64,000 nt of DNA, taken from the NCBI GenBank assembly GCA_035455745.1, contig DATIEP010000088.1, forward strand, positions 124,001 to 188,000, read 5' to 3'. This DNA is from JADGGM01 sp027307005. GTDB lineage: Bacteria > Gemmatimonadota > Gemmatimonadetes > Gemmatimonadales > Gemmatimonadaceae. Shown here piece by piece: positions 43,371 to 53,193 of the stretch. Both the position numbers and the translations under genes were made by a program. Within the stretch, counting starts at the first letter, position 1; each line of letters begins with the position of its first letter. The notes under the pieces were generated by a model, which did not search any database, was not told the DNA's origin, and saw nothing but the letters and a program-made list of their open reading frames with translations.

Positions 43371-44180
43371 TCAGCTCTTCGCTTCTTCTCCCACCACCTC
43401 GAGCGTCACCGACACCAGCCTCTCGAGCTCCTCGTCCGCCGACGTTGCCAGGAGCGTCTCGGCCCACATGTGGTCTTCCGTGTTCGTGTAGCGGTCGAGC
43501 AGTCGGCGTACGAATGCGATGAGCGCGATGCGCTGGAGCTCGCCCTGGCGACCATTGCGTTGGGCTTCTTTCTGCCCGCGCTGGAGGGCTTCGTAGCGGT
43601 GCGCGTTGCGCAGTGCATTGGCGGTCAGGGCCGCGACCACCTGGCAGAAGCGGATGTCGCGGTCGGAAAACGGCGCGCCGTCGCGCTCGGTGCGCAGGAA
43701 AATCGCGCCGATCACGGTGCCGCGCCACCGGATCGGCACCACCACGATCGAGCGGACGTTTCGCAGGGCGAGCACCGGCTGCATCTGCTGGAGCATCGGG
43801 TCGGCGGCGGCATCGGGAATGAACACCGTCTCGCCGCTCTCGAAGGCGCGCTTGAGCTCGGGATACCGGTCGAGGTCGACGATGAGGTTGTTCATTGCCG
43901 GCGCTTCGTACGTCGCCATGAGGCGGACGTCGCGCTGTTCGCCCAAGAGATAGATCGAGCAGCGGTCGAGGCCGAACGTGTCGCCTAACTTCTTGGCGAT
44001 GGTCTGGAGGATGTCGACGAAATGCAGCGAAGACGAGATTTCGGTGAGGATGTCGACGACGGCCACGAGGTGATCGCGTTCGCGCTCGAGCTCGGAGATG
44101 CGCGCGCGAAGCGTGGCGATCGTGTCACCGTTACCCGACGGTTGCTCCTCCCGCGGGCGCTCCACTGCCATGCTGATCAT
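43371..44180 (-). CDS. GAF-domain protein
   Basis: A 269-aa cytoplasmic protein. A short N-terminal coiled coil (TLRARISELERERDHLVAVV) leads into a GAF domain (about residues 55-205: LGDTFGLDRCSIYLL, RSIVVVPIRWRGTVIGAIFL), followed by a helical C-terminal tail. AGGAAA upstream of ATG 44180 supports this start, which overlaps the GGDEF gene by 50 bases. It probably senses a small ligand and may act with the GGDEF response regulator encoded just upstream. Confidence 0.85.
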   Translation of the reverse strand: MISMAVERPREEQPSGNGDTIATLRARISELERERDHLVAVVDILTEISSSLHFVDILQTIAKKLGDTFGLDRCSIYLLGEQRDVRLMATYEAPAMNNLIVDLDRYPELKRAFESGETVFIPDAAADPMLQQMQPVLALRNVRSIVVVPIRWRGTVIGAIFLRTERDGAPFSDRDIRFCQVVAALTANALRNAHRYEALQRGQKEAQRNGRQGELQRIALIAFVRRLLDRYTNTEDHMWAETLLATSADEELERLVSVTLEVVGEEAKS

Positions 44181-45162
44181 GAGATTTCCTGACGTTCGCG
44201 GTGAACTCGGCGCTGGCGTATCGGACGACGCGGTCGCGTCCCGTTCGCTTGGCCACATACAGTGCGTCGTCGGCGGCTTGCAGCAATTCGTCGCGATTCA
44301 CCAGCCGCTGGTCCGGCCAGGCCGCAACGCCGCAGCTGATCGTGGCTTGGAACGGCCGTCCCTCGAAGGAGAACCGATGCGCCGCTACCCTGAGACGCGC
44401 CCGCTCGGCGAAGGTCACCGCGGCGTCGAGCGCGGTGCCGGGGAGGAGGACCAGAAACTCTTCGCCGCCATAGCGCCCAACGTGGTCGATCTCGCGCATC
44501 GACGCGCGCAGCACCGAGCCGATCTGGCGCAGCATCTCGTCGCCGGCGCGGTGGCCGAAGTCGTCGTTCACCTGCTTGAAGTGATCGAGGTCGAACATCG
44601 CGACCGCCAACGGTTCTTTTAGGCGAACCGCGTGCTCGAACATCTCGTGGAATCGCTCGTCCAACCGGCGGCGATTGTCGAGTCCGGTGAGCGGATCCGA
44701 CACCGCGAGCTCGAGCAACTGCGCGTTTGCGCGCTCGAGCTCGGACTCGCGCCGCTGCAGCGCATCCTGCAGCGCCTTGATCCGGAGCATCGACCGCACG
44801 CGCGCCTCGAGCTCTGCAAACTCGACGGGCTTGGTGACGTAGTCATCGGCGCCGGCGCTCAAGCCGCGAACCTTTTGCTCGACCTCGTCGAGCGCCGTTT
44901 GCATGATGATCGGAATGAACGGCAGCGACGGATCGGCCTTGATGCGGCGCGCGACTTCGTTGCCATCCACCCGTGGCATCATCACGTCGAGCACGATGAC
45001 GTCGGGCGGAGAATCGGCGACGATCTTCAGCGCCTCCGCGCCATCACACGCGCACTCCGTGACGTACCCGGTCGCATCGAACCGGACACGCAACACCTCG
45101 CGGCTGTCCTCGCTGTCATCGACAATCAGGACCCGCGGTGCGCGCCGAACTTCACCGTCCAT
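44131..45162 (-). CDS. Response regulator with GGDEF domain (PleD-like diguanylate cyclase)
   Basis: A 343-aa two-domain protein. The receiver (VLIVDDSEDSREVL, phospho-Asp in VIVLDVMMPRVDG, Lys in DDYVTKPVEF) is joined by a coiled-coil linker to a GGDEF domain: SDPLTGLDNRRRLDERF, then RYGGEEFLVLLPG. An RxxD inhibitory site (REID) sits before the active site. It should make c-di-GMP when phosphorylated. ATG 45162 is preferred to TTG 45174. It overlaps both neighbours. Confidence 0.93.
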   Translation of the reverse strand: MDGEVRRAPRVLIVDDSEDSREVLRVRFDATGYVTECACDGAEALKIVADSPPDVIVLDVMMPRVDGNEVARRIKADPSLPFIPIIMQTALDEVEQKVRGLSAGADDYVTKPVEFAELEARVRSMLRIKALQDALQRRESELERANAQLLELAVSDPLTGLDNRRRLDERFHEMFEHAVRLKEPLAVAMFDLDHFKQVNDDFGHRAGDEMLRQIGSVLRASMREIDHVGRYGGEEFLVLLPGTALDAAVTFAERARLRVAAHRFSFEGRPFQATISCGVAAWPDQRLVNRDELLQAADDALYVAKRTGRDRVVRYASAEFTANVRKSHDQHGSGAPAGGATVG

Positions 45163-45544
45163 CGCCTCGACCAATGAACCGCTCCACCTCGCTCACGACC
45201 GTCTTGGGTTCGCACGGCTTCGCGAGATAACTGTCGCATCCGACTTCCATGGCTTTCTCGCGATCCGACGCCAGCGCGTGCGCGGTGAGCGCGATGATCG
45301 GAATGCGACGCGTTTTCGGATCACGCTTGAGCACCTGCGTGGCTTCCCAGCCGTCGATCACCGGAATCGAAATGTCCATCAAGATCAGATCGGGCTGCTC
45401 CGTGCGCGCCTTGGCGATGCCTTCCTCGCCGTTCAACGCCTCGGTGACTCGATAGCCGAAGTGCTGCAGAATCGTGGAGTACACGATCCTGTTGTCTTCG
45501 TTGTCTTCCACGAGCAGCACAGTTTTCAATCTGATGCTGGTCAT
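45152..45544 (-). CDS. Single-domain response regulator (CheY/DivK-like)
   Basis: A 130-aa receiver: VLLVEDNEDNRIVYS acid pocket, phospho-Asp in LILMDISIPVIDG, Thr in IPIIALTAHALA, Lys in YLAKPCEPK. No output domain. GAGG precedes ATG 45544. It heads the minus-strand run receiver, GGDEF regulator, GAF protein, ligA, V4R, and may control the PleD-like cyclase. No histidine kinase is in the window. Confidence 0.92.
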   Translation of the reverse strand: MTSIRLKTVLLVEDNEDNRIVYSTILQHFGYRVTEALNGEEGIAKARTEQPDLILMDISIPVIDGWEATQVLKRDPKTRRIPIIALTAHALASDREKAMEVGCDSYLAKPCEPKTVVSEVERFIGRGDGR

Positions 45545-45827
45545 TCGTGTCCTCGAGCGGAGTGCCCTGCTGCGTTCGGAACACAGGCGGATCGCAGGCT
45601 GCTCTCGTTCCGATCGCCGAAACGCTCAAACGCACCGCCAATGCCCGTCTTGTCGGGCACATGCCTCGTGCGGCGTGAGACCTCGACAGATACCGCAGCG
45701 TTAAGCAAGCTTCTTGCCATGCTCGCTCGCATCGGTTCCAGAGTAACGCACGTTAACAATCTCTCGCCCAACAGATTCCATCATTTTGCGAATCCAAGAC
45801 AACGACCCAAACGCACCGGAGGCTAAC

Positions 45828-46124
45828 GTGTCTGACGCGACCGATGATGCAGATGATGTCGAAGACCAGGACAATGAGACGGAAGACGAAACTTCGGGCG
45901 TCGCAATGTTTGCCGCCGGCCTCATGCTTGGTCTGGTGGTGGGCGCAGGCTGCGCGCTCTTGATGGCGCCACGAGCCGGCGACGAAACACGCCGATTCCT
46001 TCGCCGTCGCGCGCGGCGGCTCGGCGAGCACGTGTCCGATCGAGTAGAAGACCTGCGGGACGACATTCGGAGGAGCGCGCGGAAGGGCGAAAAGAAACTG
46101 CGGCAGAGTCTGAACCTTTCGTGA
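45828..46124 (+). CDS. YtxH-like membrane-anchored protein
   Basis: A 98-aa protein. An acidic N-terminus (SDATDDADDVEDQDNETED) is followed by one transmembrane helix (MFAAGLMLGLVVGAGCALLM), the APRAGDETRRFLRRRARR segment typical of YtxH proteins, and a basic amphipathic C-terminus. GGAGG five bases upstream selects GTG 45828 over TTG 45786. Similar proteins are envelope-stress associated; the function is unknown. Confidence 0.82.
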   Translation: MSDATDDADDVEDQDNETEDETSGVAMFAAGLMLGLVVGAGCALLMAPRAGDETRRFLRRRARRLGEHVSDRVEDLRDDIRRSARKGEKKLRQSLNLS

Positions 46125-46178
46125 GACGGCCGGCGCCGCAAGTCAGCGGCGCCGGATTCTGCGCATCGTCGAGACCGG

Positions 46179-46952
46179 TCAGTGGAGCTTGGCGAGTTCC
46201 TTTGCTGCCTGTTTCTTGTAGAATTTGTCGTTGTATTCAGTGATCGGCCCGTCGATCACCGCCTGGAACTGCTCCCGTGCTTTCTCGCGATCGCCGGGCT
46301 TGTCGCGATCGCGATAGATCTCGGCCAGGTCCAGTCGGTGGACGATGCGCTTGGGATCAACCGCCACTGACTTCTCCATGTAGTAGACAGCCGAGTCCCA
46401 GCTCGCCCGATCGAACACGCCACCGCCGAGGAAGGTCTTGGCGAAGAAGCGCGAGAACCCGCTCAAACGCATGATTTCCGCGTTCCACCGACCGAGCACA
46501 TGCAGGGCGCCGGCGTGGAGCGAGTCGTACTTGAGCGCCTCGAGCGCTTGATTGCGGACTTCCTTTCCGTACTTCACGCGGTCGTGCGCGCCCAACGTGA
46601 GCGCAACGCGTCCCAGCGCTCGCGCGAGCGCGAAGTGACCCTCGGCGTTGGTCGAATCCGCCGCGACGGCGCGACGCGCGAAGCGTTCGCCTTCCGCGAA
46701 ATACTCCTTTCGTTTGTTCTTGTCGGGCTCGAATTCGCCGAGGTCAACGGCTTCACGCGATGCCTTCCAGAGCGCTTCGTAGTTGGTCGAGTCGGCGGAC
46801 AGCGCAGCTTCGTAGTGCTCGAGCGCGGTCGACGGCTGGAGCGCGGCGTCGGCGCTGTCGCCTTCAGCAATGTGGGCAGCTGCGGACTGCGCGTGAGCGG
46901 AGCCGGCAACGAGTGTGAACACCGCCGCGGCGATGAGGTAGCGGATGGGCAT
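46179..46952 (-). CDS. Secreted TPR-like protein
   Basis: A 257-aa exported protein with a signal peptide ending AGSAHAQ and helical repeats (ALEHYEAALSADSTNYEALW, ARRAVAADSTNAEGHFALAR, KSVAVDPKRIVHRLDLAEIY) spaced as in tetratricopeptide or RMD-type proteins. GGAG upstream of ATG 46952 fixes the start. It is probably periplasmic and scaffolding. It diverges from the thymidine phosphorylase gene. Confidence 0.82.
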   Translation of the reverse strand: MPIRYLIAAAVFTLVAGSAHAQSAAAHIAEGDSADAALQPSTALEHYEAALSADSTNYEALWKASREAVDLGEFEPDKNKRKEYFAEGERFARRAVAADSTNAEGHFALARALGRVALTLGAHDRVKYGKEVRNQALEALKYDSLHAGALHVLGRWNAEIMRLSGFSRFFAKTFLGGGVFDRASWDSAVYYMEKSVAVDPKRIVHRLDLAEIYRDRDKPGDREKAREQFQAVIDGPITEYNDKFYKKQAAKELAKLH

Positions 46953-47040
46953 GAAAGCTCCGACATTTGGACGGTGAAAGCGCATCAGGTCGCAGCGCTT
47001 CGCGCCGGCGACAACGTAGAAATACCCCCAATCCCGGTCA

Positions 47041-48369
47041 ATGCTCGTCACACGGCTCATCGAGCGGAAGCGAGACGGCGGCCGTCTCGAGCCATCGGAA
47101 TGGAGTGCGTTGATCCGCTCATACGTGGCGGGCGACGTCCCCGACTATCAGATGGCGGCGATGCTGATGGCCGTGTACGTGCACGGTCTCGACCGCACCG
47201 AAACGGCTGCACTGACCGATGCCATGCGGCGAAACGGCGCCCAACTCTCGTTGGGACATCTCGCCGCCGCGCGCGTGGACAAGCACTCGACAGGCGGTGT
47301 GGGCGACAAGACGTCGCTCATCCTCGCGCCGCTGGTATCGTCGTTGGGCGTGGCGGTGCCGATGATGTCGGGTCGCGGGCTCGGGCATACTGGAGGAACC
47401 CTCGATAAGCTGGAATCGATCCCGGGCATGCGGACCGACATCACGCTCGCGGACGCGCGCGCGCAGCTGGAGCGGATCGGGTGCGTGATGATGGGCCAGT
47501 CGGCGGAGGTGGTCCCGGCGGACCGGGGGATGTACGCGCTGCGCAACGCGACCGCGACGTGCGAGTCGGTGCCGCTCATCGCGTCGAGCATCATGAGCAA
47601 GAAGCTGGCGGAGGATCTGACGGGACTGGTGCTCGACATCAAGCGCGGGTCGGGGTCGCTGGTGCCGGATCTGGACGAGGCGCTCGAGCTGGCCGGGACG
47701 ATGGTTTGGTTAGGCGAGAGCCGCGGCTGTACGGTGGTGGCGCTGCTCACGGCCATGGACCGTCCGTTGGGGCGAGCGGTAGGAAACGCGCTGGAGATGG
47801 AGGAAGCGATCCACGCGCTGCAGGGCGACGGTCCGCCCGAGCTGATGACCGTCACCTTTGCGTTAGGCGCCGAGATGCTGCAGCTGGGGGGCGTGGCCGC
47901 CGATGGCGACGACGCACGCCGGCGCATGGAGCGCGCGATCGCATCGGGTCAGGCGGCGCGCCGGCTGCAGGAGGTCATCGAGGCGCAGGGCGGCAACCCG
48001 GGCGTGGTGGACGACCCGGCCGTGCTGCCGCAGGCCGGCGCCTGCGAGCTGTTTGAGGCGCCGCGCCGCGGCTTCGTCGCGCGCGTGGACCCGCGGCCCA
48101 TCGGCCGCGCGCTGATTGCGTTAGGCGGCGGCCGCGAGCGCCCGGACGATCCGATCGACCCGGGTGTCGGCTTCGTGATCACCGCCAAACCGGGCGACTG
48201 GGTGGAGCGCGGGGAGCCGATCGCGACGATCTTCGCCCGCGACGACGCGGGCATCGAGGTCGGCCGCGCCGCGCTGCGCACGGCCATCGGGATCGCGGAC
48301 GAGGCCGATCACCCGTTGCCGCTGGTCTCGCACCGCGTCACGATCGATGGCGTGACGCGGACGGCCTGA
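47041..48369 (+). CDS. Thymidine/pyrimidine-nucleoside phosphorylase
   Basis: A 442-aa enzyme that cleaves thymidine or uridine with phosphate to base and sugar-1-phosphate. The signature MSGRGLGHTGGTLDKLESIPG and the phosphate site VDKHSTGGVGDKTSLI are complete, and KKLAEDLTGLVLDIKRGSG carries substrate residues. The length fits DeoA/Pdp. Together with tdk at 18 kb it gives both salvage and breakdown of thymidine. Confidence 0.95.
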   Translation: MLVTRLIERKRDGGRLEPSEWSALIRSYVAGDVPDYQMAAMLMAVYVHGLDRTETAALTDAMRRNGAQLSLGHLAAARVDKHSTGGVGDKTSLILAPLVSSLGVAVPMMSGRGLGHTGGTLDKLESIPGMRTDITLADARAQLERIGCVMMGQSAEVVPADRGMYALRNATATCESVPLIASSIMSKKLAEDLTGLVLDIKRGSGSLVPDLDEALELAGTMVWLGESRGCTVVALLTAMDRPLGRAVGNALEMEEAIHALQGDGPPELMTVTFALGAEMLQLGGVAADGDDARRRMERAIASGQAARRLQEVIEAQGGNPGVVDDPAVLPQAGACELFEAPRRGFVARVDPRPIGRALIALGGGRERPDDPIDPGVGFVITAKPGDWVERGEPIATIFARDDAGIEVGRAALRTAIGIADEADHPLPLVSHRVTIDGVTRTA

Positions 48370-48383
48370 ACGCAGCGCGCCGC

Positions 48384-50834
48384 TCACTCGGCTTTCATCG
48401 CGATCGCCGGATCGATGCGCGACGCGCGCCGCGCCGGAATCCACGACGCCGCGGCGGCGACCGCGCCGAGGACCACGGCGACGGCGGCGAACGTCGGGAC
48501 GTCGAGCGGCGTGACGTCGTAGAGGAGCGACCGGATGCCGCGCGTTGCGCCGACGGCGCCCAGCACGCCGAGGACGATGCCACCGAGCGTCAGCAGCAGG
48601 CCGCGCGAGACCACGAGCCGCACGACCGCCGCCGACGTCGCGCCTAACGCGATCCGGATGCCCAGCTCGCGCGTGCGCTCCGTGACGAGGAACGCGATCA
48701 CGCCGTAGATGCCGAGCGTCGCCAGCAGCAGCGCCAGGAGCGCGAAGGCGCCGAGGAGCACGGTGTAGAACAGCGGTTGCGACGTCGAGGCCGCCATCGC
48801 GTCGCTCATGCTGCCCAGCTCGTACATGGCCACGTTGGGGTCCACGGCGCGCACCTGCGCCGCGACGGCGGCTTCGACGGCGGCCTTCGGCGCGTGGCTG
48901 CGCACGAGAAACGTCACGCCTAACGGAAACGTGTTGTACGGCACGTACGTCGCCGGCGCCGGCTTTTCGGCGAGCGACTCCTGCTTCGTGTCGCGCACGA
49001 TGCCCACGATCTCGCCGCGCACCGTGACCGTGGTCGTGTCGTTCGACCGCGGACTGTACGAGACCCCGAACGTGATGTGCTTGCCGATCGGGTCCTGCCC
49101 CGGGAAGTACCGCTCGACCAGCGCCTCGTTCGCCACGACCACGGGCGGCGCGTCCAGCCGGTTCTCCGCCTCGGTGAATACGCGCCCGCGCACGAGCCCC
49201 AGGCCGATCGTGCGAAAATAGCTCGGCGAAACGGGTATGATCGCGGACTCCGGTTCGCGGCCCGGCTCGGGCTTCGGTTCCCCATCGAGCGTGAACGACG
49301 TCGACACGCGGTAGGTGGGATCCGGGTCTAACGGACGACCCGCGGCGACCGCAACCTGCTCGGTGCCCGGCAGCGCGGCGAGGCGTTGCAGCACCTCCCT
49401 CGTGTATGCGATGGTCGGCGGCGAATCATCGTACCGTGTGCCGGTAAGCGCGATGTCGAAGACGTACAGCTGGTCCGCTCGGAATCCGGGATCGACGTGC
49501 GTGAGCCGCTCGAAGCTCCGGATGAGCAGGCCCGCGCCGACGAGCAGCACCATGGCGAGCGCCATTTCGATGACGATGACCAGCGAGCGCGTGCGCGCCG
49601 TCCCGCCGTGGCTCGAGCCGCGCTGGCCGTCACGCAGCGCCGGCGTGACGTCGCCGCGCGTCGCGTGCAGCGCCGGCACCAGGCCGAACAGCACGCCGGT
49701 CGCGATGGCGAGCAGCGCCGCGAACAGCAGGATCCGCCCGTTCACGGCGATTTCGGTTAGGCGGGGCAGGCCGTGCGGACCGAACGACACCACGAGATCC
49801 ACCGCCCACGCCGCCAGCAGCGTCCCGATCACCGCGCCGGCAACGGAAATGAGCAAGCTCTCGGTCAGCAGCTGCCGGATCAGCCGCCAGCGCGACGCGC
49901 CGAGCGCCGTCCGCACCGCGATCTCGCTCGAGCGCGATGCCCCGCGGACGAGCGACAGATTGGCGATGTTCGCGCAGGCGATGAGCAGGACCAGTGCGAC
50001 GGCGCCTAACAAAGACCACAACGCCGGCCGCACGTCGCCGACGAGCTCGTCGCGCAGCGGCGACACGTAGGCGCCGATCTTGGCATCCTCGCCCGGAAAA
50101 TCATGGGCGATGCGCTCGGCGACGGCCTGCAGGTCGCGTTGGGCGGCGGCCACCGTGACGCCGGGGCGCAAGCGCCCGATCGCCGACATCTCGTGCAACC
50201 CGTGCGCCTTGTCGCCGCGCTCGAAGTCGTGCCACACGGCCGGAATCCAGACGTCCGGATCGGCGGGATAGGAAAAGCGCGGCGGCGCGATGCCCACCAC
50301 GCGATACGGCGTGTCGTTGAGCCGGATGCTCGTGCCGACGATCGACGGGTCAGAGCCGAACCACCGCCGCCACGCGAGATCCGAGAGGACAGCGACTTTG
50401 GTCGCCTGCGCCGAATCTTCGCCGGGCACGAAGCCCCGGCCGCGCTCGAACCTCACGCCCAACAAAGAAAAGAAGTTGGCGCCCACGCGCGCCCGATTGA
50501 GCCGAAGCGCCGGCAGGCCGGGACGGCCCAGCGTCGCGCTGCCGCCGCCCGCCACCGGACTCATCGCGCTGAAGCTGTGGCTCTGCGCACGGTAGTCGTC
50601 GAGGTCCGGCGGCGACATGTCCATCGGCTTTCCGTCGGACGAGGTCGACTCGATGAACATCAATCGCGACGGATCGGCGAACGGCAGCGGCCTGAGCAGC
50701 ACGTTGTCGACGATGCTGAAAATCGCGGTGGTCGCGCCGATCGCGATGCCGATGGTGGCGATGGCGATCGCCGTGTAGCCGGGCATGCGGATCAGCTTGC
50801 GCAGTCCGAAGCGGGCGTCGTGAAAGAGTGACAT
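48384..50834 (-). CDS. ADOP-type permease (MacB-like FtsX permease)
   Basis: An 816-aa membrane protein with duplicated permease halves. The N-terminal DARFGLRKLIRMPGYTAIAI and LRPLPFADPSRL start is typical of the 'acidobacterial duplicated orphan permease' family. A MacB-like periplasmic domain follows each first helix (VGANFFSLLGVRFERGRGF), with four-helix FtsX blocks in the middle (LLIACANIANLSLVRGASR) and at the end (ERTRELGIRIALGATSAAVVRLV). No ATPase gene is adjacent. It probably exports small molecules or works in lipoprotein or peptide handling. Confidence 0.92.
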   Translation of the reverse strand: MSLFHDARFGLRKLIRMPGYTAIAIATIGIAIGATTAIFSIVDNVLLRPLPFADPSRLMFIESTSSDGKPMDMSPPDLDDYRAQSHSFSAMSPVAGGGSATLGRPGLPALRLNRARVGANFFSLLGVRFERGRGFVPGEDSAQATKVAVLSDLAWRRWFGSDPSIVGTSIRLNDTPYRVVGIAPPRFSYPADPDVWIPAVWHDFERGDKAHGLHEMSAIGRLRPGVTVAAAQRDLQAVAERIAHDFPGEDAKIGAYVSPLRDELVGDVRPALWSLLGAVALVLLIACANIANLSLVRGASRSSEIAVRTALGASRWRLIRQLLTESLLISVAGAVIGTLLAAWAVDLVVSFGPHGLPRLTEIAVNGRILLFAALLAIATGVLFGLVPALHATRGDVTPALRDGQRGSSHGGTARTRSLVIVIEMALAMVLLVGAGLLIRSFERLTHVDPGFRADQLYVFDIALTGTRYDDSPPTIAYTREVLQRLAALPGTEQVAVAAGRPLDPDPTYRVSTSFTLDGEPKPEPGREPESAIIPVSPSYFRTIGLGLVRGRVFTEAENRLDAPPVVVANEALVERYFPGQDPIGKHITFGVSYSPRSNDTTTVTVRGEIVGIVRDTKQESLAEKPAPATYVPYNTFPLGVTFLVRSHAPKAAVEAAVAAQVRAVDPNVAMYELGSMSDAMAASTSQPLFYTVLLGAFALLALLLATLGIYGVIAFLVTERTRELGIRIALGATSAAVVRLVVSRGLLLTLGGIVLGVLGAVGATRGIRSLLYDVTPLDVPTFAAVAVVLGAVAAAASWIPARRASRIDPAIAMKAE

Positions 50835-50954
50835 GCGCGTGGCGCAGAGGAACTATCGTGCCGCCATCGCCCGATGGGAAAGTCGTTGCTGCCGCGACGC
50901 TTGTGCGCCACCTGACGAGCGCGGGGCGCGCTCGGATTGTTCGCGAGTGGGACG

Positions 50955-50978
50955 TGCTGTCCGATTCCGGACAGCACA
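50955..50978. terminator. Hairpin downstream of gyrB
   Basis: GTGCTGTCCG, ATTC loop, CGGACAGCAC: perfect 10-bp arms, 21 bases past the gyrB stop. It probably terminates the minus-strand gyrB transcript. No long T-tract. Confidence 0.65.
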
Positions 50979-50999
50979 TCCCAAGCACTTCGTTTGCCG

Positions 51000-52919
51000 T
51001 CAGATGTCCAGGTTGCTCACGAACTTTGCGTTCGCTTCGATGAACACGCGCCGCGGCTCGACGTCGTCGCCCATGAGCGTCTGGAAAATCAGGTCGGCAG
51101 CGACGGCGTCCTCCATGTCGACCTTGAGGAGTGTGCGCCGCTCGGGATTCATCGTGGTTTCCCAGAGCTGCTCTTTGTTCATTTCGCCTAACCCTTTGTA
51201 CCGCTGAATCACCACGTTGACCTTGGCGCCGTCCCCATTGCCAAAGCGCTGGATGTACGAGTCCCGCTCGGCTTCGGTATAGGCGTAGTACTCTTCCTTT
51301 CCCTTGGCCACGCGATACAACGGTGGCTGCGCGATGTAGACGAAGCCGGCATCGATGAGCTCGCGCATCTGCCGGAAGAAGAACGTGAGCAGCAGCGTGC
51401 GAATGTGCGCGCCGTCCACGTCCGCGTCCGTCATGATGATGATTTTGTGGTAGCGCGCCTGGTCGATCTGGAAATCGTCTCTGATGCCGGCGCCGATGGC
51501 CGTGATGATCGAGCGGATTTCTTCGTTAGACAGCACCTTGTCGATGCGCGCTTTCTCCACGTTGAGAATCTTGCCGCGCAGCGGGAGGATGGCCTGGAAC
51601 TCGCGCGCGCGTCCGCCCTTGGCCGAGCCCCCGGCGGAATCGCCCTCGACGAGGTACAGCTCGCAGAGCGGCGGGTCGTTGAGCGAGCAGTCGGCGAGCT
51701 TGCCGGGCAGCACGCCGGAGTCGAGCGCCGACTTCTTGCGCGTGAGGTCGCGCGCCTTGCGAGCCGCTTCGCGAGCCCGCGCGGCAGACACGGCCTTCTC
51801 CACGATGATGTTGGCCGAGCGCGGATGCTCTTCCAAGTACGCGGCGAGAGATTCGTTGATCACGCTGCGCACGGCGCCCTCGGCTTCGGAGTTGCCGAGC
51901 TTCGTTTTCGTCTGGCCCTCGAACTGGGGCTCGCGCACCTTGACGGACAGCACGGCCGTTAGGCCTTCGCGCACGTCCTCACCGCTCAACGCGAAGTCGG
52001 CTTTCTTGAGGAAATTGCCCTTCTGCGCGTACTGGTTCACGACGCGCGTGAGCGCGCTCTTGAAGCCGGTGAGATGTGTGCCGCCTTCGATCGTGTTGAT
52101 GTTGTTCACGAACGAGAACACCGTTTCGTTGTAGCCATCGTTGTATTGAATGGCGACCTCGATGCCCATGTCATCCCGATCGGCTTCGACATAGATGACG
52201 TCCGGGTGCAGCGCTTTCTTGTTCGCGTTCAGGTGGGCGACGAATTCCTTGAGTCCACCCTTGGCGTGAAACGTTTCCTGCTTTTTCTGGTCGGGCCGCT
52301 CATCGGTGAGCGTGATCGTGACGCCCTTGTTCAGGAACGAGAGCTCGCGCAGGCGCGTCGCGAGCGTCGCATAGTCGAACGCGAGCTCGGTGAAAATCGT
52401 GTCGTCCGGCTTGAACCAAACCGTGGTGCCGCGTTCGCCCTTCGGCACTTTGCGCAATGTCTTCAGCTTCGTGGTCGTGATGCCGCGCGCGAAGTCCATG
52501 TAATACTCCTGGCCCTCCCGCTTCACCCACACCTTGAGCTGCCCCGACAGCGCATTCACCACCGACACGCCCACGCCGTGCAGTCCGCCCGAAACCTTGT
52601 ATGTGTTCTTGTCGAACTTGCCGCCGGCGTGCAGCACGGTCATCGCGAGCTCGACGCCGGGAATTTTTTCGGTCGGGTGAATGTCGACCGGAATACCGCG
52701 CCCGTTGTCGACGACAGTGATCGCATTGTCGGCGTGAATCGTGACGTCGATCGTGTCGGCGTAGCCAGCCAGCGTTTCATCGATGGAGTTGTCGACGACC
52801 TCATAAACCAGGTGGTGCAACCCACGGGACGACGTGGAGCCGATGTACATGCCCGGGCGTTTGCGAACCGCCTCGAGGCCTTTGAGGACTTGAATTTGAC
52901 CAGCGTCGTATTCCGTCAT
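51000..52919 (-). CDS. gyrB: DNA gyrase subunit B
   Basis: A 639-aa GHKL ATPase/Toprim subunit. VYEVVDNSIDETLAGY and DNGRGIPVDIHP form the ATP site, GGLHGVGVSVVNALS the lid, and the Toprim domain has LYLVEGDSAGGSAKGGR and IIMTDADVDGAHIRTLLL. The short form without the large insertion is usual outside the gammaproteobacteria. ATG 52919 has AAGGAG eleven bases upstream. A promoter lies at 53011-53039. recF and dciA are 4-6 kb away, so the classical dnaN-recF-gyrB block is interrupted. Confidence 0.96.
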   Translation of the reverse strand: MTEYDAGQIQVLKGLEAVRKRPGMYIGSTSSRGLHHLVYEVVDNSIDETLAGYADTIDVTIHADNAITVVDNGRGIPVDIHPTEKIPGVELAMTVLHAGGKFDKNTYKVSGGLHGVGVSVVNALSGQLKVWVKREGQEYYMDFARGITTTKLKTLRKVPKGERGTTVWFKPDDTIFTELAFDYATLATRLRELSFLNKGVTITLTDERPDQKKQETFHAKGGLKEFVAHLNANKKALHPDVIYVEADRDDMGIEVAIQYNDGYNETVFSFVNNINTIEGGTHLTGFKSALTRVVNQYAQKGNFLKKADFALSGEDVREGLTAVLSVKVREPQFEGQTKTKLGNSEAEGAVRSVINESLAAYLEEHPRSANIIVEKAVSAARAREAARKARDLTRKKSALDSGVLPGKLADCSLNDPPLCELYLVEGDSAGGSAKGGRAREFQAILPLRGKILNVEKARIDKVLSNEEIRSIITAIGAGIRDDFQIDQARYHKIIIMTDADVDGAHIRTLLLTFFFRQMRELIDAGFVYIAQPPLYRVAKGKEEYYAYTEAERDSYIQRFGNGDGAKVNVVIQRYKGLGEMNKEQLWETTMNPERRTLLKVDMEDAVAADLIFQTLMGDDVEPRRVFIEANAKFVSNLDI

Positions 52920-53010
52920 CGATGCTCGAGCTCCTTCGCGGGTTGACCTTTGCCGGGCCTGCGCGCACCACCAAATAGACACCGAAGTACGCTTCGCGCC
53001 CAACCATGAA

Positions 53011-53039
53011 AAGATAGCTCTAAATATTTGTTAAATCAA
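53011..53039 (-). promoter_or_regulatory. Sigma70-like promoter of gyrB
   Basis: Minus strand: TTGATT (53039-53034), a 17-base spacer, TATCTT (53016-53011), within an unusually AT-rich 35-base patch. The leader to ATG 52919 would be about 85 bases. Confidence 0.6.
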
Positions 53040-53193
53040 GTAGTTAGGTGGCTCCGTCCGACCCCCTGCCACGCGTCCTCAAACGCTCGCCACAGAACTA
53101 TTGCCCGGCCCGGCTTTCGTCGTTAGGCTGAGCCCTGACTCGCGACGCCGCGCGGTGCTTCAGGTCTTCGTCGGCAGACTCGGGAGGGGGTGT

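Noticed and set aside
44581..44640. TTTAGGC, GTTAGGA and GTCTAAC near-matches counted as motif copies
   Set aside because: One-base variants at this and a few other sites (9615, 42000, 11801, 21211) are rare and were left out of the count.
51000..53100. Origin of replication near gyrB
   Set aside because: No cluster of DnaA boxes (TTATCCACA-like) was seen and dnaA/dnaN are absent; the AT-rich patch is accounted for by a promoter.
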